Of a stretch of 64,000 nucleotides of DNA, positions 46,355 to 56,239 are shown in pieces (within the stretch, counting starts at the first letter, position 1; each line of letters begins with the position of its first letter). This DNA is from Pedobacter boryungensis (GTDB taxonomy: Bacteria > Bacteroidota > Bacteroidia > Sphingobacteriales > Sphingobacteriaceae). A program made the translations under genes and the position numbers. Location: contig NZ_JABMKV010000002.1 of NCBI RefSeq assembly GCF_013204825.1, positions 930,001-994,000 of the forward strand. The letters are read 5' to 3'. A model generated the notes under the pieces. The model saw only the letters and a list, made by a program, of their open reading frames with translations. It ran no database searches and had not been told where the DNA came from.

Positions 46355-46405
46355 TTGGTCTAAAAAAATGATTTTTACGTAATTTCCAATTATTAAAAAC
46401 TTCTT

Positions 46406-46706
46406 ATGCAAGCCATATATAACTACTTTGTTTATATTTTAGAATGTTCGGATAAGAGTTATTATGTAGGTGTAAAAAATGACTTGGAGATAAGGTTAGA
46501 ACAGACAATAATGTTGAAAATCCAAGTTCTTATACTTTTTCTAGAAGACCAGTTGTATTAAAATATTATCATAGATTTGATTATATAAATCATGCTATAG
46601 AATTCGAGAAGCAAATAAAGGGTGAAGTAGAAACAAAAAGGAGGCTTTATTTAAGGAAGATTGGGATGAAATAACTAGATTATCAAACCTTAAAAACAAA
46701 AAATAG
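46406..46706 (+). pseudogene. GIY-YIG endonuclease pseudogene with two frameshifts
   Basis: From ATG 46406 the frame reads YFVYILECSDKSYYVGV, then NDLEIRLEQ, the classic small GIY-YIG nuclease start. A one-base loss near 46503-46507 shifts the frame; the next frame reads NPSSYTFSRRPVVLKYYHRF and HAIEFEKQIKG. A second one-base loss near 46624 shifts again to SRNKKEALFKEDWDEITRLS and a stop at 46706. Restored, it would be about 100 residues, the normal size. It is bracketed by two members of one repeat family. Confidence 0.85.
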
Positions 46707-46720
46707 ATTATATCTTTGGT

Positions 46721-46741
46721 CTTCGACAAGCTCAGACTGAC
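46721..46741. repeat. Right-hand repeat arm next to the GIY-YIG pseudogene
   Basis: CTTCGACAAGCTCAGACTGA followed by C, the same arm as the right half of 46301-46354. Only one arm is present here, 15 bases before the fabG ATG. Confidence 0.6.
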
Positions 46742-46756
46742 ATTAATTATAAACTA

Positions 46757-47500
46757 ATGAAATTACTAGAAGGAAAAACAGCACTAATTACAGGTGCTTC
46801 AAAAGGAATAGGTCGCAAAATAGCCGAAAAATTTGCAGAACAAGGTGCTAATGTTGCTTTCACTTATTTATCATCTATAGAGAAAGGACAAGCTTTGGAA
46901 CAAGAATTACAAAGTTTTGGAACAAAAGTTAAAGGCTATCGTTCTGATGCTTCTAAATTTGATGAAGCTGAACAATTGATAAATGACATTGTAGCAGAGT
47001 TCGGTACGATTGATATTGTAGTTAACAATGCAGGTATTACAAAAGACGGTTTGTTAATGCGGATGACAGAAGAAAATTGGGATGACGTAATGAATGTTAA
47101 CCTTAAATCTATCTTTAACGTAACCAAAGCGGTTTCTAAAGTGATGATGAAAGCTCGCAAAGGTGTTTTCATTAACATGAGTTCTGTAGTAGGTGTAACA
47201 GGTAATGCTGGTCAGGCAAATTATGCAGCTTCAAAAGCAGGTATTATAGGTTTCACTAAATCTGTTGCTAAAGAATTAGGTTCTCGTAACATTCGTGCAA
47301 ATGTGGTTGCTCCAGGTTTTATTCGTACCGAAATGACCGAAGTTTTAGATCCAGCAGTTGTGGCAGGTTGGGAAAAAGATATTCCATTAAAACGTGCTGG
47401 TGAAACAGAAGATATTGCTAACGTTTGTGTCTTTTTAGCATCAGATATGAGCGCTTATGTAACAGGACAAACATTATCTGTTTGCGGCGGAATGCTGTAA
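46757..47500 (+). CDS. fabG: 3-oxoacyl-[ACP] reductase
   Basis: 247-residue short-chain dehydrogenase. Cofactor motif TGASKGIGR (12-20), NNAG (90-93), catalytic S143, Y156 and K160 (YAASK), and the C-terminal SAYVTGQTLSVCGGML. It reduces beta-ketoacyl-ACP with NADPH in fatty-acid elongation. The other fab genes are not adjacent, so a related SDR role cannot be excluded, but length and motifs fit FabG well. Confidence 0.9.
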   Translation: MKLLEGKTALITGASKGIGRKIAEKFAEQGANVAFTYLSSIEKGQALEQELQSFGTKVKGYRSDASKFDEAEQLINDIVAEFGTIDIVVNNAGITKDGLLMRMTEENWDDVMNVNLKSIFNVTKAVSKVMMKARKGVFINMSSVVGVTGNAGQANYAASKAGIIGFTKSVAKELGSRNIRANVVAPGFIRTEMTEVLDPAVVAGWEKDIPLKRAGETEDIANVCVFLASDMSAYVTGQTLSVCGGML

Positions 47501-47525
47501 AAAGTTAAAATGAATTTAAAGTTGA

Positions 47526-47563
47526 AAGGTTGAAATGTTTTAGATTCAGAACATTTCAACCTT
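47526..47563. terminator. Hairpin between fabG and the L,D-transpeptidase gene
   Basis: Inverted repeat AAGGTTGAAATGTT/AACATTTCAACCTT with a 10-base loop between convergent genes. No long T run, but it sits where both transcripts should end. Confidence 0.55.
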
Positions 47564-47576
47564 ACAACATCTATAG

Positions 47577-48314
47577 CTACTTCACCACATAATTTCCGTT
47601 TACCTGATCAACTGGTACTAAGTTTTTATCTTTATCAAATACTGTATATCCCTTTTGTAAGGTCTGCCAAAAAATAGCTTGTTGAGGAAACTGAATACTA
47701 TATTTTTTGAGGTTAGCATCAGTCATTTTAAACGGATAAATGTTCACGGGGATTTCTTCTTGTCCACCATTGCGAGCTTCAACTGCTAAAACATAAACTT
47801 CTTTAATCTTTTCATCTGTTAAAGGAATGCAACCCACAGTTACACAATTGCCATGAATGTAAATATCTCCACCAGTTTTATTGCCTTTTCCAGTTCTTAT
47901 TGCATCAACTTTGTTGGGATAATCAATACCTAAAGATAAATGATAACTACTTTCTGGATTAAACACATTAATTTTATAAAAACCCTCTGGAGTTTGTAAA
48001 TCACCTTCCATTACTTTTGGACCTAGTGTTCCAGAATGTTCACAAAAATCATAGGTTCTAAATAATTTATAACGGGTTTGATTCGATGTTTTTAACCAAA
48101 CCTCCAATTTTCCTTCAGCTTTAAAAGCTGCTATATAGAGATTGAAATTTCCATAAAATCCTGCACTTTGTAAGTCAGATTGTAGTGATCTCCATTTTTC
48201 CGCATATGCATTTTTAACACGTTCAAATTTTAATTGATTTTGCTTAAAAGTACTTTGAGCAAATGCAGGTGTGGTCATCATAAAAATGAGCATTAACTTT
48301 ATAACTATTTTCAT
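47577..48314 (-). CDS. L,D-transpeptidase family protein, secreted
   Basis: 245 residues from ATG 48314 (the longer frame adds eight residues before the signal peptide). The signal peptide ends TTPAFAQ. The YkuD domain has GDIYIHGNCVTVGCIPL, with catalytic His and the Cys of VGC, and EGDLQTPEGFYKINVF as the conserved entry loop. It probably crosslinks peptidoglycan or attaches proteins to it in the periplasm. The Cys motif is GC-I-P rather than GC-I-R. Confidence 0.88.
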   Translation of the reverse strand: MKIVIKLMLIFMMTTPAFAQSTFKQNQLKFERVKNAYAEKWRSLQSDLQSAGFYGNFNLYIAAFKAEGKLEVWLKTSNQTRYKLFRTYDFCEHSGTLGPKVMEGDLQTPEGFYKINVFNPESSYHLSLGIDYPNKVDAIRTGKGNKTGGDIYIHGNCVTVGCIPLTDEKIKEVYVLAVEARNGGQEEIPVNIYPFKMTDANLKKYSIQFPQQAIFWQTLQKGYTVFDKDKNLVPVDQVNGNYVVK

Positions 48315-48384
48315 TAGTGTATCTATTTTCGCTAACAAATTACGTTGATTTTTTTAGAAAATTAGCATCTTTACGTTTAAGCTT

Positions 48385-50469
48385 ATGGATAATTTTTTTT
48401 CCGCTTCTTCAATTTTTGCTTTCATTAGCTGCCTTTTATTAGGTTGTTTATATGCTTGGCTTTTATATCGAAAAAATCAAAATCTTGAAAGGAATTTAAA
48501 ATATACACTTACAGCCTTAAGGGTACTCACAATTGCAGCTATTGCATGGCTGTTTTTCGCACCTCTAGTAAAACTGATTTCCTATACGCCAGAAAAACCA
48601 ATTATTGTTTTAGCACATGATAATTCTATTTCTGTTGCTCAAATTGAGCCAGTAGGATTTAATAAACGTAAATATCAACAAGATTTACAAGAATTAGCAA
48701 ATCAACTTTCTACCAAATATGAAGTTAAAACATACAGTTTTAGTGACAGTGTTAAAAGTGGATTAAACTTTTCTGGAAATGGGAAATTAAGTAATGGATC
48801 ATTATTGTTTAATCAATTAAATGATGAATTATTAAATAGAAATGTAGGTGCGGTAATTTTGGCAGGCGATGGTATTTTTAATCGTGGGGGTAATCCATTA
48901 TATGAGTTAAATAAAATAAAAGCGCCTATTTACACCGTTGCATTAGGGGATACCATACCAAAACGAGATGTTTTAATTGCTAATGTAAGCTATAATAATT
49001 TAGTGTATTTAGATAACGAATTTACGTTGGAGGTACAGCTGCAGGCCTATGAAAGTAAAGGGGAAACAACTCAACTTTCGGTGTTAGAAAATGGGATTAA
49101 AATCAAAGAGCAAAGCGTATCAATAAACTCGAATAGCTTTGTGAAAGATGTGCAGGTAAAACTAAAGGCAAGTAAAATCGGGATACAAAAATACACCATT
49201 AATTTATCTCCCTTAAAAAATGAAATTACGACGAAAAACAATAGTCAAACTGTTTTTATAGAAGTAATTGATGCTCGACAAAAAGTTTTAATCGCTGCTG
49301 CGGCTCCTCATCCAGACATTACGGCTATAAAACAAGCTATTGAATTAAATAAACATTACGAAGTAACAGTTGCATTGGCAGATGAATTGAATACAGTCGA
49401 TGCAAATAAATATAGTTTAGCCATTTTATATCAATTACCTAGTACTGTAAATACTAATACAGCTTTAGTTAATAAAATACAAGAAGCAAAATTACCTTTA
49501 TGGTATATTATCGGTGCCCAAAGTAATATAAGTGCTTTTAATCAGGTGCAAAAAGAGCTTAATTTTAGTAGAATTAATGGCTCATTACAAGAGGTTTTTC
49601 CTTATCCTGATGCTAATTTTACAGCTTTTAATTTAGATGCAAATTCTTTAAAACAATTGAACGATTACGATCCATTGCAAATGCCGTTTGCAAGTTTAAA
49701 TATAAATGGAAACTACACATCAGTTTTAAATCAACGCATTGGTAAGGTGAATACGCAAAATCCATTGTTATTTTTTATGGATGATAATGGTAAGAAAATA
49801 GGTTTTTTACTAGGTGAGGGGATATGGAAATGGAAATTGGAGGAAGCGAAAAATGAGCAAAGTCTTCCATTATTTAATGAATTGATTACTAAAACGGTTC
49901 AATATCTTTCTGTTAAGGATGATAAACGAAAATTTAAAGTGTACAGCACAAAAAGCACTTTTGATGAAAATGAAAATGTTGTATTAAACGCAACTTTATA
50001 CAATGATGCTTACGAATCTGTAAACACACCAGATGTAAATGTTCAAGTTAAAAATAATGATGGTAAGACCTTTAATTACACATTTTCTAAATTCGGAATT
50101 GCTTATCGATTAGATGCGGGTACTTTGCCCCAGGGAAATTATACCTATGTTGCTAGTACTGCTTTAGGCGATAAGAAATATAAAGATTCTGGTGCTTTTT
50201 ATGTAAATGCGTTAATCGTCGAATATCAACAAACCACCGCCAACCATCAATTATTATATACGATGGCAAAACAAAGCGGAGGTAAAATGATTATGCCAAG
50301 CAATTTGTTAAGTTTGGTTAATGAACTTGAAAAAAGTGGACAATTAAAAACGATAAGTTATGAAGATCGTAAATACGAGGAACTCATTAATTTGAAATGG
50401 TTATTTGGATTAATTGTACTTTTATTGAGCGTGGAATGGTTTTTAAGAAAACGTAATGGAGAAATATAA
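48385..50469 (+). CDS. Large membrane protein with VWA-like domain
   Basis: 694 residues. Two N-terminal helices (FAFISCLLLGCLYAWLL and LTALRVLTIAAIAWLFFAPL) and one C-terminal helix (LFGLIVLLLSVEWFL) enclose a long periplasmic or cytosolic part. A MIDAS-like DNSIS at 79-83 and VILAGDGIFNRGGNPLYEL further on resemble a von Willebrand A domain, followed by beta-rich domains. Similar proteins accompany BatA/BatB or aerotolerance genes, but none is here. The next gene overlaps by one base (TAATG). Confidence 0.75.
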   Translation: MDNFFSASSIFAFISCLLLGCLYAWLLYRKNQNLERNLKYTLTALRVLTIAAIAWLFFAPLVKLISYTPEKPIIVLAHDNSISVAQIEPVGFNKRKYQQDLQELANQLSTKYEVKTYSFSDSVKSGLNFSGNGKLSNGSLLFNQLNDELLNRNVGAVILAGDGIFNRGGNPLYELNKIKAPIYTVALGDTIPKRDVLIANVSYNNLVYLDNEFTLEVQLQAYESKGETTQLSVLENGIKIKEQSVSINSNSFVKDVQVKLKASKIGIQKYTINLSPLKNEITTKNNSQTVFIEVIDARQKVLIAAAAPHPDITAIKQAIELNKHYEVTVALADELNTVDANKYSLAILYQLPSTVNTNTALVNKIQEAKLPLWYIIGAQSNISAFNQVQKELNFSRINGSLQEVFPYPDANFTAFNLDANSLKQLNDYDPLQMPFASLNINGNYTSVLNQRIGKVNTQNPLLFFMDDNGKKIGFLLGEGIWKWKLEEAKNEQSLPLFNELITKTVQYLSVKDDKRKFKVYSTKSTFDENENVVLNATLYNDAYESVNTPDVNVQVKNNDGKTFNYTFSKFGIAYRLDAGTLPQGNYTYVASTALGDKKYKDSGAFYVNALIVEYQQTTANHQLLYTMAKQSGGKMIMPSNLLSLVNELEKSGQLKTISYEDRKYEELINLKWLFGLIVLLLSVEWFLRKRNGEI

Positions 50470-51080
50470 TGGATGTTAGTACTACCTATCTCATCGAAAT
50501 ATTAGGGACAATCTCCTTTGCAATTTCGGGTTCTTTTGCGGCTATGCAAAGACGATTAGACCCATTTGGGGTACTAATAATTGCATTTGTAACATCTATT
50601 GGAGGAGGAACAGTTCGCGATTTACTACTTGGTGATACACCAGTTGCTTGGATGAGAGATGTAAATTATTGCTTGCTAATATTAGTAACTTCTTTACTCA
50701 CTATATTTTTTAAAACACAAATTAAAAAATTTAAGGTTACCCTTTTCTTATTCGATTCATTAGGACTAGGCTTATTTACCATGGTTGGCGTGCAAAAAGG
50801 AATTGTTTTTGGATTAAGTCCAGGTATTTGTGTAGCGCTTGGAACAATTACGGGATGCTTTGGTGGTGTAATTCGTGATACCTTGCTAAATACTATTCCT
50901 TTAATTTTTAGAAAAGAGATTTATGCGACTGCTTGTATTTTAGGTGGTGTTCTTTACTTCGCGTTACTCTATTTTAATCTGAAAACAGATATTGCTAAAA
51001 TAATGGTAATTGCCTTCATTTTTACCTTAAGGATAATTGTTGTGCGCTATAAATTAGCATTGCCAAAATTTGGGTATTAA
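50469..51080 (+). CDS. TRIC-type (UPF0126) membrane channel protein
   Basis: 203 residues, seven membrane helices in two repeats. Each half has the glycine-rich motif (SIGGGTVRDLLLGDTP and FGGVIRDTLLNTIP) seen in prokaryotic trimeric intracellular cation (TRIC) channels, formerly UPF0126/YicG. It should sit in the inner membrane as a K+-type channel. It overlaps the stop of the gene upstream and the stop of the convergent gene. Confidence 0.9.
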   Translation: MDVSTTYLIEILGTISFAISGSFAAMQRRLDPFGVLIIAFVTSIGGGTVRDLLLGDTPVAWMRDVNYCLLILVTSLLTIFFKTQIKKFKVTLFLFDSLGLGLFTMVGVQKGIVFGLSPGICVALGTITGCFGGVIRDTLLNTIPLIFRKEIYATACILGGVLYFALLYFNLKTDIAKIMVIAFIFTLRIIVVRYKLALPKFGY

Positions 51081-51574
51081 TTGTATAAAAACTCTTCCAG
51101 TTTACCTTTATGATTGGCGTCGTTTAATTGCCAAAGCTCTTTAGACCAACTCTTTTTGTCTTCTTGTTTGTCCAAATAGGGAAGAACTAAACGCATAGCT
51201 CCTAAAGCAAGTCCTTTTTGATCTTTAATAGTACTATTTTCCAATGTGAATTTGGTTAATCCAGCCATGTACATTAGCATCAAATCAGAATCAGTGTTAA
51301 AGTAATTTGTTTCTTTCTCGCCAAGAAAAAAAGTATAGTCAAGAGTGCCATTCATCCATTTAATTAAAAACTGACCAGCTTCTGTTCTAGAAGTGTTTTT
51401 TTTATTAATTGGCGTATCAAATAGGTAGGTAGTAACTTTTAATACTGTAGGTTCAGCATCTTTAAAATGAGCGTTTTTGTTTAACTTAATATGCTTTAAG
51501 TTGGGTAATTCTTGCGAATAAGAATAATAAATGCTTGTGAAAAACAATAAGAAAAATAAGCTAATTTTTTTCAT
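51077..51574 (-). CDS. Secreted protein of unknown function
   Basis: 165 residues with signal peptide ending IYYSYSQ. The mature part is mostly helical, with GQFLIKWMNGTLDYTF and MLMYMAGLTKFTLEN. I do not recognise the family, although the pattern looks conserved. The 3' end overlaps the TRIC gene by 4 bases on the opposite strand. Confidence 0.65.
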   Translation of the reverse strand: MKKISLFFLLFFTSIYYSYSQELPNLKHIKLNKNAHFKDAEPTVLKVTTYLFDTPINKKNTSRTEAGQFLIKWMNGTLDYTFFLGEKETNYFNTDSDLMLMYMAGLTKFTLENSTIKDQKGLALGAMRLVLPYLDKQEDKKSWSKELWQLNDANHKGKLEEFLYN

Positions 51575-51665
51575 AACACCCTTGCAGAGTTAATTTATAT
51601 TCTTTTAATACGAATATAAAGTATTACAATGAAAATAGTTGTGAAATGTTTGATTAACCTGTTGG

Positions 51666-51965
51666 TTATTTTTTTGCGTCGTCTTTAACAATTACAAAGA
51701 CATCTTCATTGTCCTTTTTCATGAAGTATTTTTCACGAGCGAATTTTTCTGCTGTCACTAAATTACTATCTAGCTCTTTCAAATCTTTTTTAACGGAAGC
51801 CGTTTCTTTTGTATAAAAATCTTTCTCTTCTTGTAATTTATGCACTTCTGCACGATATTCATATTGTGAAAGCATATCATTTTTATCAAAAAACAGCATC
51901 CATACGGCAAAAGCTACAATAGCTAAAAAGTATTTATTTCGCAAGAGTTCTAATAACCGTTTCAT
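51666..51965 (-). CDS. FtsB/DivIC-like septum protein
   Basis: 99 residues from ATG 51965. The longer frame starts at 51995 inside the enolase terminator hairpin, so it is rejected. One N-terminal helix (YFLAIVAFAVWMLFF), then a coiled coil from about residue 35 to 75, then the conserved EKFAREKYFMKKDNEDVF. This is the architecture of FtsB/DivIC, which links cell-division proteins FtsL and FtsQ. Directly downstream of eno, as often seen for ftsB. Confidence 0.85.
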   Translation of the reverse strand: MKRLLELLRNKYFLAIVAFAVWMLFFDKNDMLSQYEYRAEVHKLQEEKDFYTKETASVKKDLKELDSNLVTAEKFAREKYFMKKDNEDVFVIVKDDAKK

Positions 51966-51988
51966 CAGCGCAAATATATAATTAAATA

Positions 51989-52023
51989 AAAACATCCGAA
52001 GGTTTTAAATCTTCGGATGTTTT
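51989..52023 (-). terminator. Terminator of eno
   Basis: Inverted repeat AAAACATCCGAAG/CTTCGGATGTTTT with a 9-base loop; on the minus strand a T run follows. It separates eno from the ftsB-like gene. Confidence 0.8.
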
Positions 52024-52120
52024 GCAAATGTGTTTATCAACTTGTTAACATTGTCGACGTTATTTTAGCTCTCAAATGAGCTATCTTCGGCAATTATAGC
52101 AGGATATAAATTGAATGCTA

Positions 52121-53500
<1,380 letters not shown>

Positions 53501-53572
53501 TTATAAGGAGGGTTACGCTTTATTTTTTAATAAATGGAAGAAAATCAAATGTATAGACAAAATTAATCCTAC

Positions 53573-54136
53573 TTAATTGTCATCCATTTTATGTTTTGCA
53601 TCAACCCAATACAGTAATTCATTTACAAAAACTGCAGCTCTTTTATCTGTTCCCACTGGATCACTTGGTATACCATTTTCATCAAATGTTTTTTCTACCG
53701 TAGCTACTGGAAACATTGCTGGAATTGTCAATGCTCCAATTTTCCATAAACTAAATTGTAAGGATGTAATGACTTGTGTACCAGCAAAGGCACCTGCAGA
53801 AACTGTTGCAATGGCAATAGGTTTGCGTTTCCATTCTGCATACAATAAATCAGTTACGTTTTTTAAACTAGCAGGATAACCACCATTATATTCTGGAGTT
53901 ACAATAATTACACCATCTGCTTTAGTTATTTCTTCTGCAAAGGAAAGCATAGCTTCCGAAGGGTCAGAAATGAATCTTAATCGCTCTTCAAAAATTGGAA
54001 AATTATACGCTTTTAGGTCAATGATAGTGACGTTCGCTAACTTATTTTCTTCTAAATAATTTTTAAAATATAAAGCAACGCGATGGCTATTTCGGCCATG
54101 TCTAACGCTGGCAGATAAAATTGAAATATTTTTCAT
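53573..54136 (-). CDS. NADPH-dependent FMN reductase family protein
   Basis: 187 residues, flavodoxin-like fold. FMN-phosphate loop ASVRHGRNSHRVA near residue 10 and VTPEYNGGYPASLKNVTDLL around 80 are the family signatures. It reduces FMN, quinones or chromate-like acceptors with NAD(P)H; the true substrate is unknown. It is 42 bases upstream of the ABC-2 permease gene on the same strand. Confidence 0.88.
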   Translation of the reverse strand: MKNISILSASVRHGRNSHRVALYFKNYLEENKLANVTIIDLKAYNFPIFEERLRFISDPSEAMLSFAEEITKADGVIIVTPEYNGGYPASLKNVTDLLYAEWKRKPIAIATVSAGAFAGTQVITSLQFSLWKIGALTIPAMFPVATVEKTFDENGIPSDPVGTDKRAAVFVNELLYWVDAKHKMDDN

Positions 54137-54178
54137 GGGAATAATTTTTAAGCCTAAGATACGATTAGGCTTTTAAAA

Positions 54179-55273
54179 TTAAGATTCCCACTTGAAGGTT
54201 TTAACGGCTACAGCATAAATTCCGATCCCCCAAATTAACATGACTAGCAATTGGTGTTTCACATCCCAAAGGTTTGAACCTTCAAAAGCTACCTTACGCA
54301 TTGCATCATTTAAATAGGTTAGGGGCAAAGCTCTGCTTATTGGCTGTAACCAAGTTGGAAATGCATCAATAGAAAAGAAAGTACCTGATAATAAAAATTG
54401 GGGTAACGTAATGATATTAGATATAGGAGGGATTGTACTTTCACTTTTTGCTAAACCAGAAACAACGAAACCGAAGCCCATAAATACAACTATACCCATT
54501 GTTGCTAAGACGAGCATATTTATCACAGTGACCGCCCCATTAATAAGGGTAAAGTTAAACGCAAAATGCCCGATTAAAATAATAAATAAAGCGCCTAATA
54601 AGGCAAAACCAATACGAGCCATACCTTCCCCCAATACAATGCTTGAGCGCTTTACTGGTGTAGCAAAGAAACGTTTAATCACTAAATTTTGACGTAAACT
54701 AAAGAACACGAAGGCAGTACCAAATACTCCTGTGCTCAATAAAGAGAAACCCAATTGTCCTGGCAAGATAAAATCTATTGTACGATATAAACGACCATTT
54801 ACTGTACTTGCTCTAATTTCTGTAACGTTTGGCTTTAAATTCTGAGTGTTTAAATTATAAGAAAGCTCGTTTAAAACCGATTTTAAAATATTGCCTTTAT
54901 CTAAAGATGCAGAGGTATATTTAACATTTGTAAAATAGGCTGGTAGGTGAGCAGGGTTTTTTTCTACATCAATTACTGCATCAAAATCTCCTTTCTCTAA
55001 ACTTTTATTGATGCTTGCCAAATCTCCATTTTTAGTTAGCCTAATGACAGAAATTTTTTCTAATGCAGCTATAATTGGATTTTGTAAATCTGAACCTGGT
55101 GCTACAGCGACATCAATCTTGGTGCCTCCACCACCTAAAAACCCGAAGACAAGAATAAAAATTAAGGGAAAAGCTAAGGTGAAAACTACAGCAGATGGAC
55201 TGCGCATAATTGATCTGAAACTTGCTTTTGCTAATGCTAAAGTGGCTTTTGTGTTACTATATGAAGTTTGCAT
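54179..55273 (-). CDS. ABC-2 type permease
   Basis: 364 residues. One helix near the N-terminus (VVFTLAFPLIFILVFGFLGG), an extracytoplasmic domain of about 130 residues, then five helices with the conserved ATPVKRSSIVLGEGMARIGF coupling region and QFLLSGTFFSIDAFPTWLQP. This is the DrrB/YhhJ-like exporter type. Its ATPase partner is encoded 44 bases upstream, forming a two-gene exporter of unknown substrate. Confidence 0.9.
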   Translation of the reverse strand: MQTSYSNTKATLALAKASFRSIMRSPSAVVFTLAFPLIFILVFGFLGGGGTKIDVAVAPGSDLQNPIIAALEKISVIRLTKNGDLASINKSLEKGDFDAVIDVEKNPAHLPAYFTNVKYTSASLDKGNILKSVLNELSYNLNTQNLKPNVTEIRASTVNGRLYRTIDFILPGQLGFSLLSTGVFGTAFVFFSLRQNLVIKRFFATPVKRSSIVLGEGMARIGFALLGALFIILIGHFAFNFTLINGAVTVINMLVLATMGIVVFMGFGFVVSGLAKSESTIPPISNIITLPQFLLSGTFFSIDAFPTWLQPISRALPLTYLNDAMRKVAFEGSNLWDVKHQLLVMLIWGIGIYAVAVKTFKWES

Positions 55274-55317
55274 TGTTTAAGATTGAAAGGTTAAAATACT
55301 GGAATGTTTGGGTTTGA

Positions 55318-56085
55318 TTAATCTTCACGCCACTCTTTACCGGTTAAATTGATAAATACATCTTCCAAATTTGCTTTTTTTACTTCTTTTTTGCGCTCAA
55401 AACCACCTGCAATTAAATTATCTATCAATTGATCTGGCGTATCTAAAGCAATAATTTGCCCTCGTTCTACAAAAGCAACACGATCACATAACTGCTCTGC
55501 TTCATCCATATAATGAGTGGTAATTACGACTGTAGTTCCGTTGTTGCGAATTTCAGTAATCAAATCCCATAGATTTCTACGAGCTTGCGGATCTAAACCA
55601 GTTGTTGGTTCGTCCAAAAAGATAATTTTTGGTGAGTTGATAAGTGTAGTTGCAATAGAAAAACGTTGTTTTTGTCCGCCAGATAAAGCTTTATATTTTG
55701 CTTTAGCCTTATCTTGCAAGTTTACTTTAGCCAACATTTCCATTGGTTTAATGCTTACACCATATAAACCTGAAAATAATTCGAGCAACTCTACTAAATT
55801 CAAATTAGGGTAATAACCAGCGGCTTGTAATTGAACACCTATAATTCGTTTAATTGAATTTTGATCCTTATCAATAGAAAGTCCATCTACAGTTACCTCA
55901 CCCGAAGTTTTAGGACGGAGCGTTTCAATAATTTCTAAGGTAGTTGTTTTGCCAGCTCCATTGGGGCCAAGTAGCCCAAAGATTTCGTTCTCATAAACAT
56001 CAAAGGTTAAGCCTTGAACTGCTTTGAAATCATCGTAATTTTTTACCAGGTTCTTCACGCTGATAATGGCGTTTCTATTTTCCAT
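55318..56085 (-). CDS. ABC exporter ATPase
   Basis: 255 residues from ATG 56085; the longer frame to 56202 has no homologous character. Walker A GPNGAGKTT, signature LSGGQKQRF, Walker B IIFLDEPTTGLDP and the H-loop in VVITTHYMDEAEQLCDRVA. DrrA/CcmA-like, pairing with the ABC-2 permease downstream. Possible roles are drug or lipid export. Confidence 0.93.
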   Translation of the reverse strand: MENRNAIISVKNLVKNYDDFKAVQGLTFDVYENEIFGLLGPNGAGKTTTLEIIETLRPKTSGEVTVDGLSIDKDQNSIKRIIGVQLQAAGYYPNLNLVELLELFSGLYGVSIKPMEMLAKVNLQDKAKAKYKALSGGQKQRFSIATTLINSPKIIFLDEPTTGLDPQARRNLWDLITEIRNNGTTVVITTHYMDEAEQLCDRVAFVERGQIIALDTPDQLIDNLIAGGFERKKEVKKANLEDVFINLTGKEWRED

Positions 56086-56189
56086 GGGCATAAATGTAAG
56101 AAGGTTTAGATGAATAGAAAGTGAATTTTTATTAAAAACATAAAAATGTCGGTGAAATGATGTTTTTGACGGATAAAGGACAACGAAAA

Positions 56190-56214
56190 AGAGCAAAGAC
56201 ATAATCTTTGCTCT
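56190..56214 (-). terminator. Terminator of carA
   Basis: Inverted repeat AGAGCAAAGA/TCTTTGCTCT with a 5-base loop and a T run on the minus strand, 26 bases after the carA stop. Confidence 0.8.
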
Positions 56215-56239
56215 TCATTTATTCTTGTTGTTTAATAAG

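Noticed and set aside
51966..51995. Upstream start of the FtsB-like protein at 51995
   Set aside because: That ATG lies inside the enolase terminator hairpin and adds residues with no family similarity.
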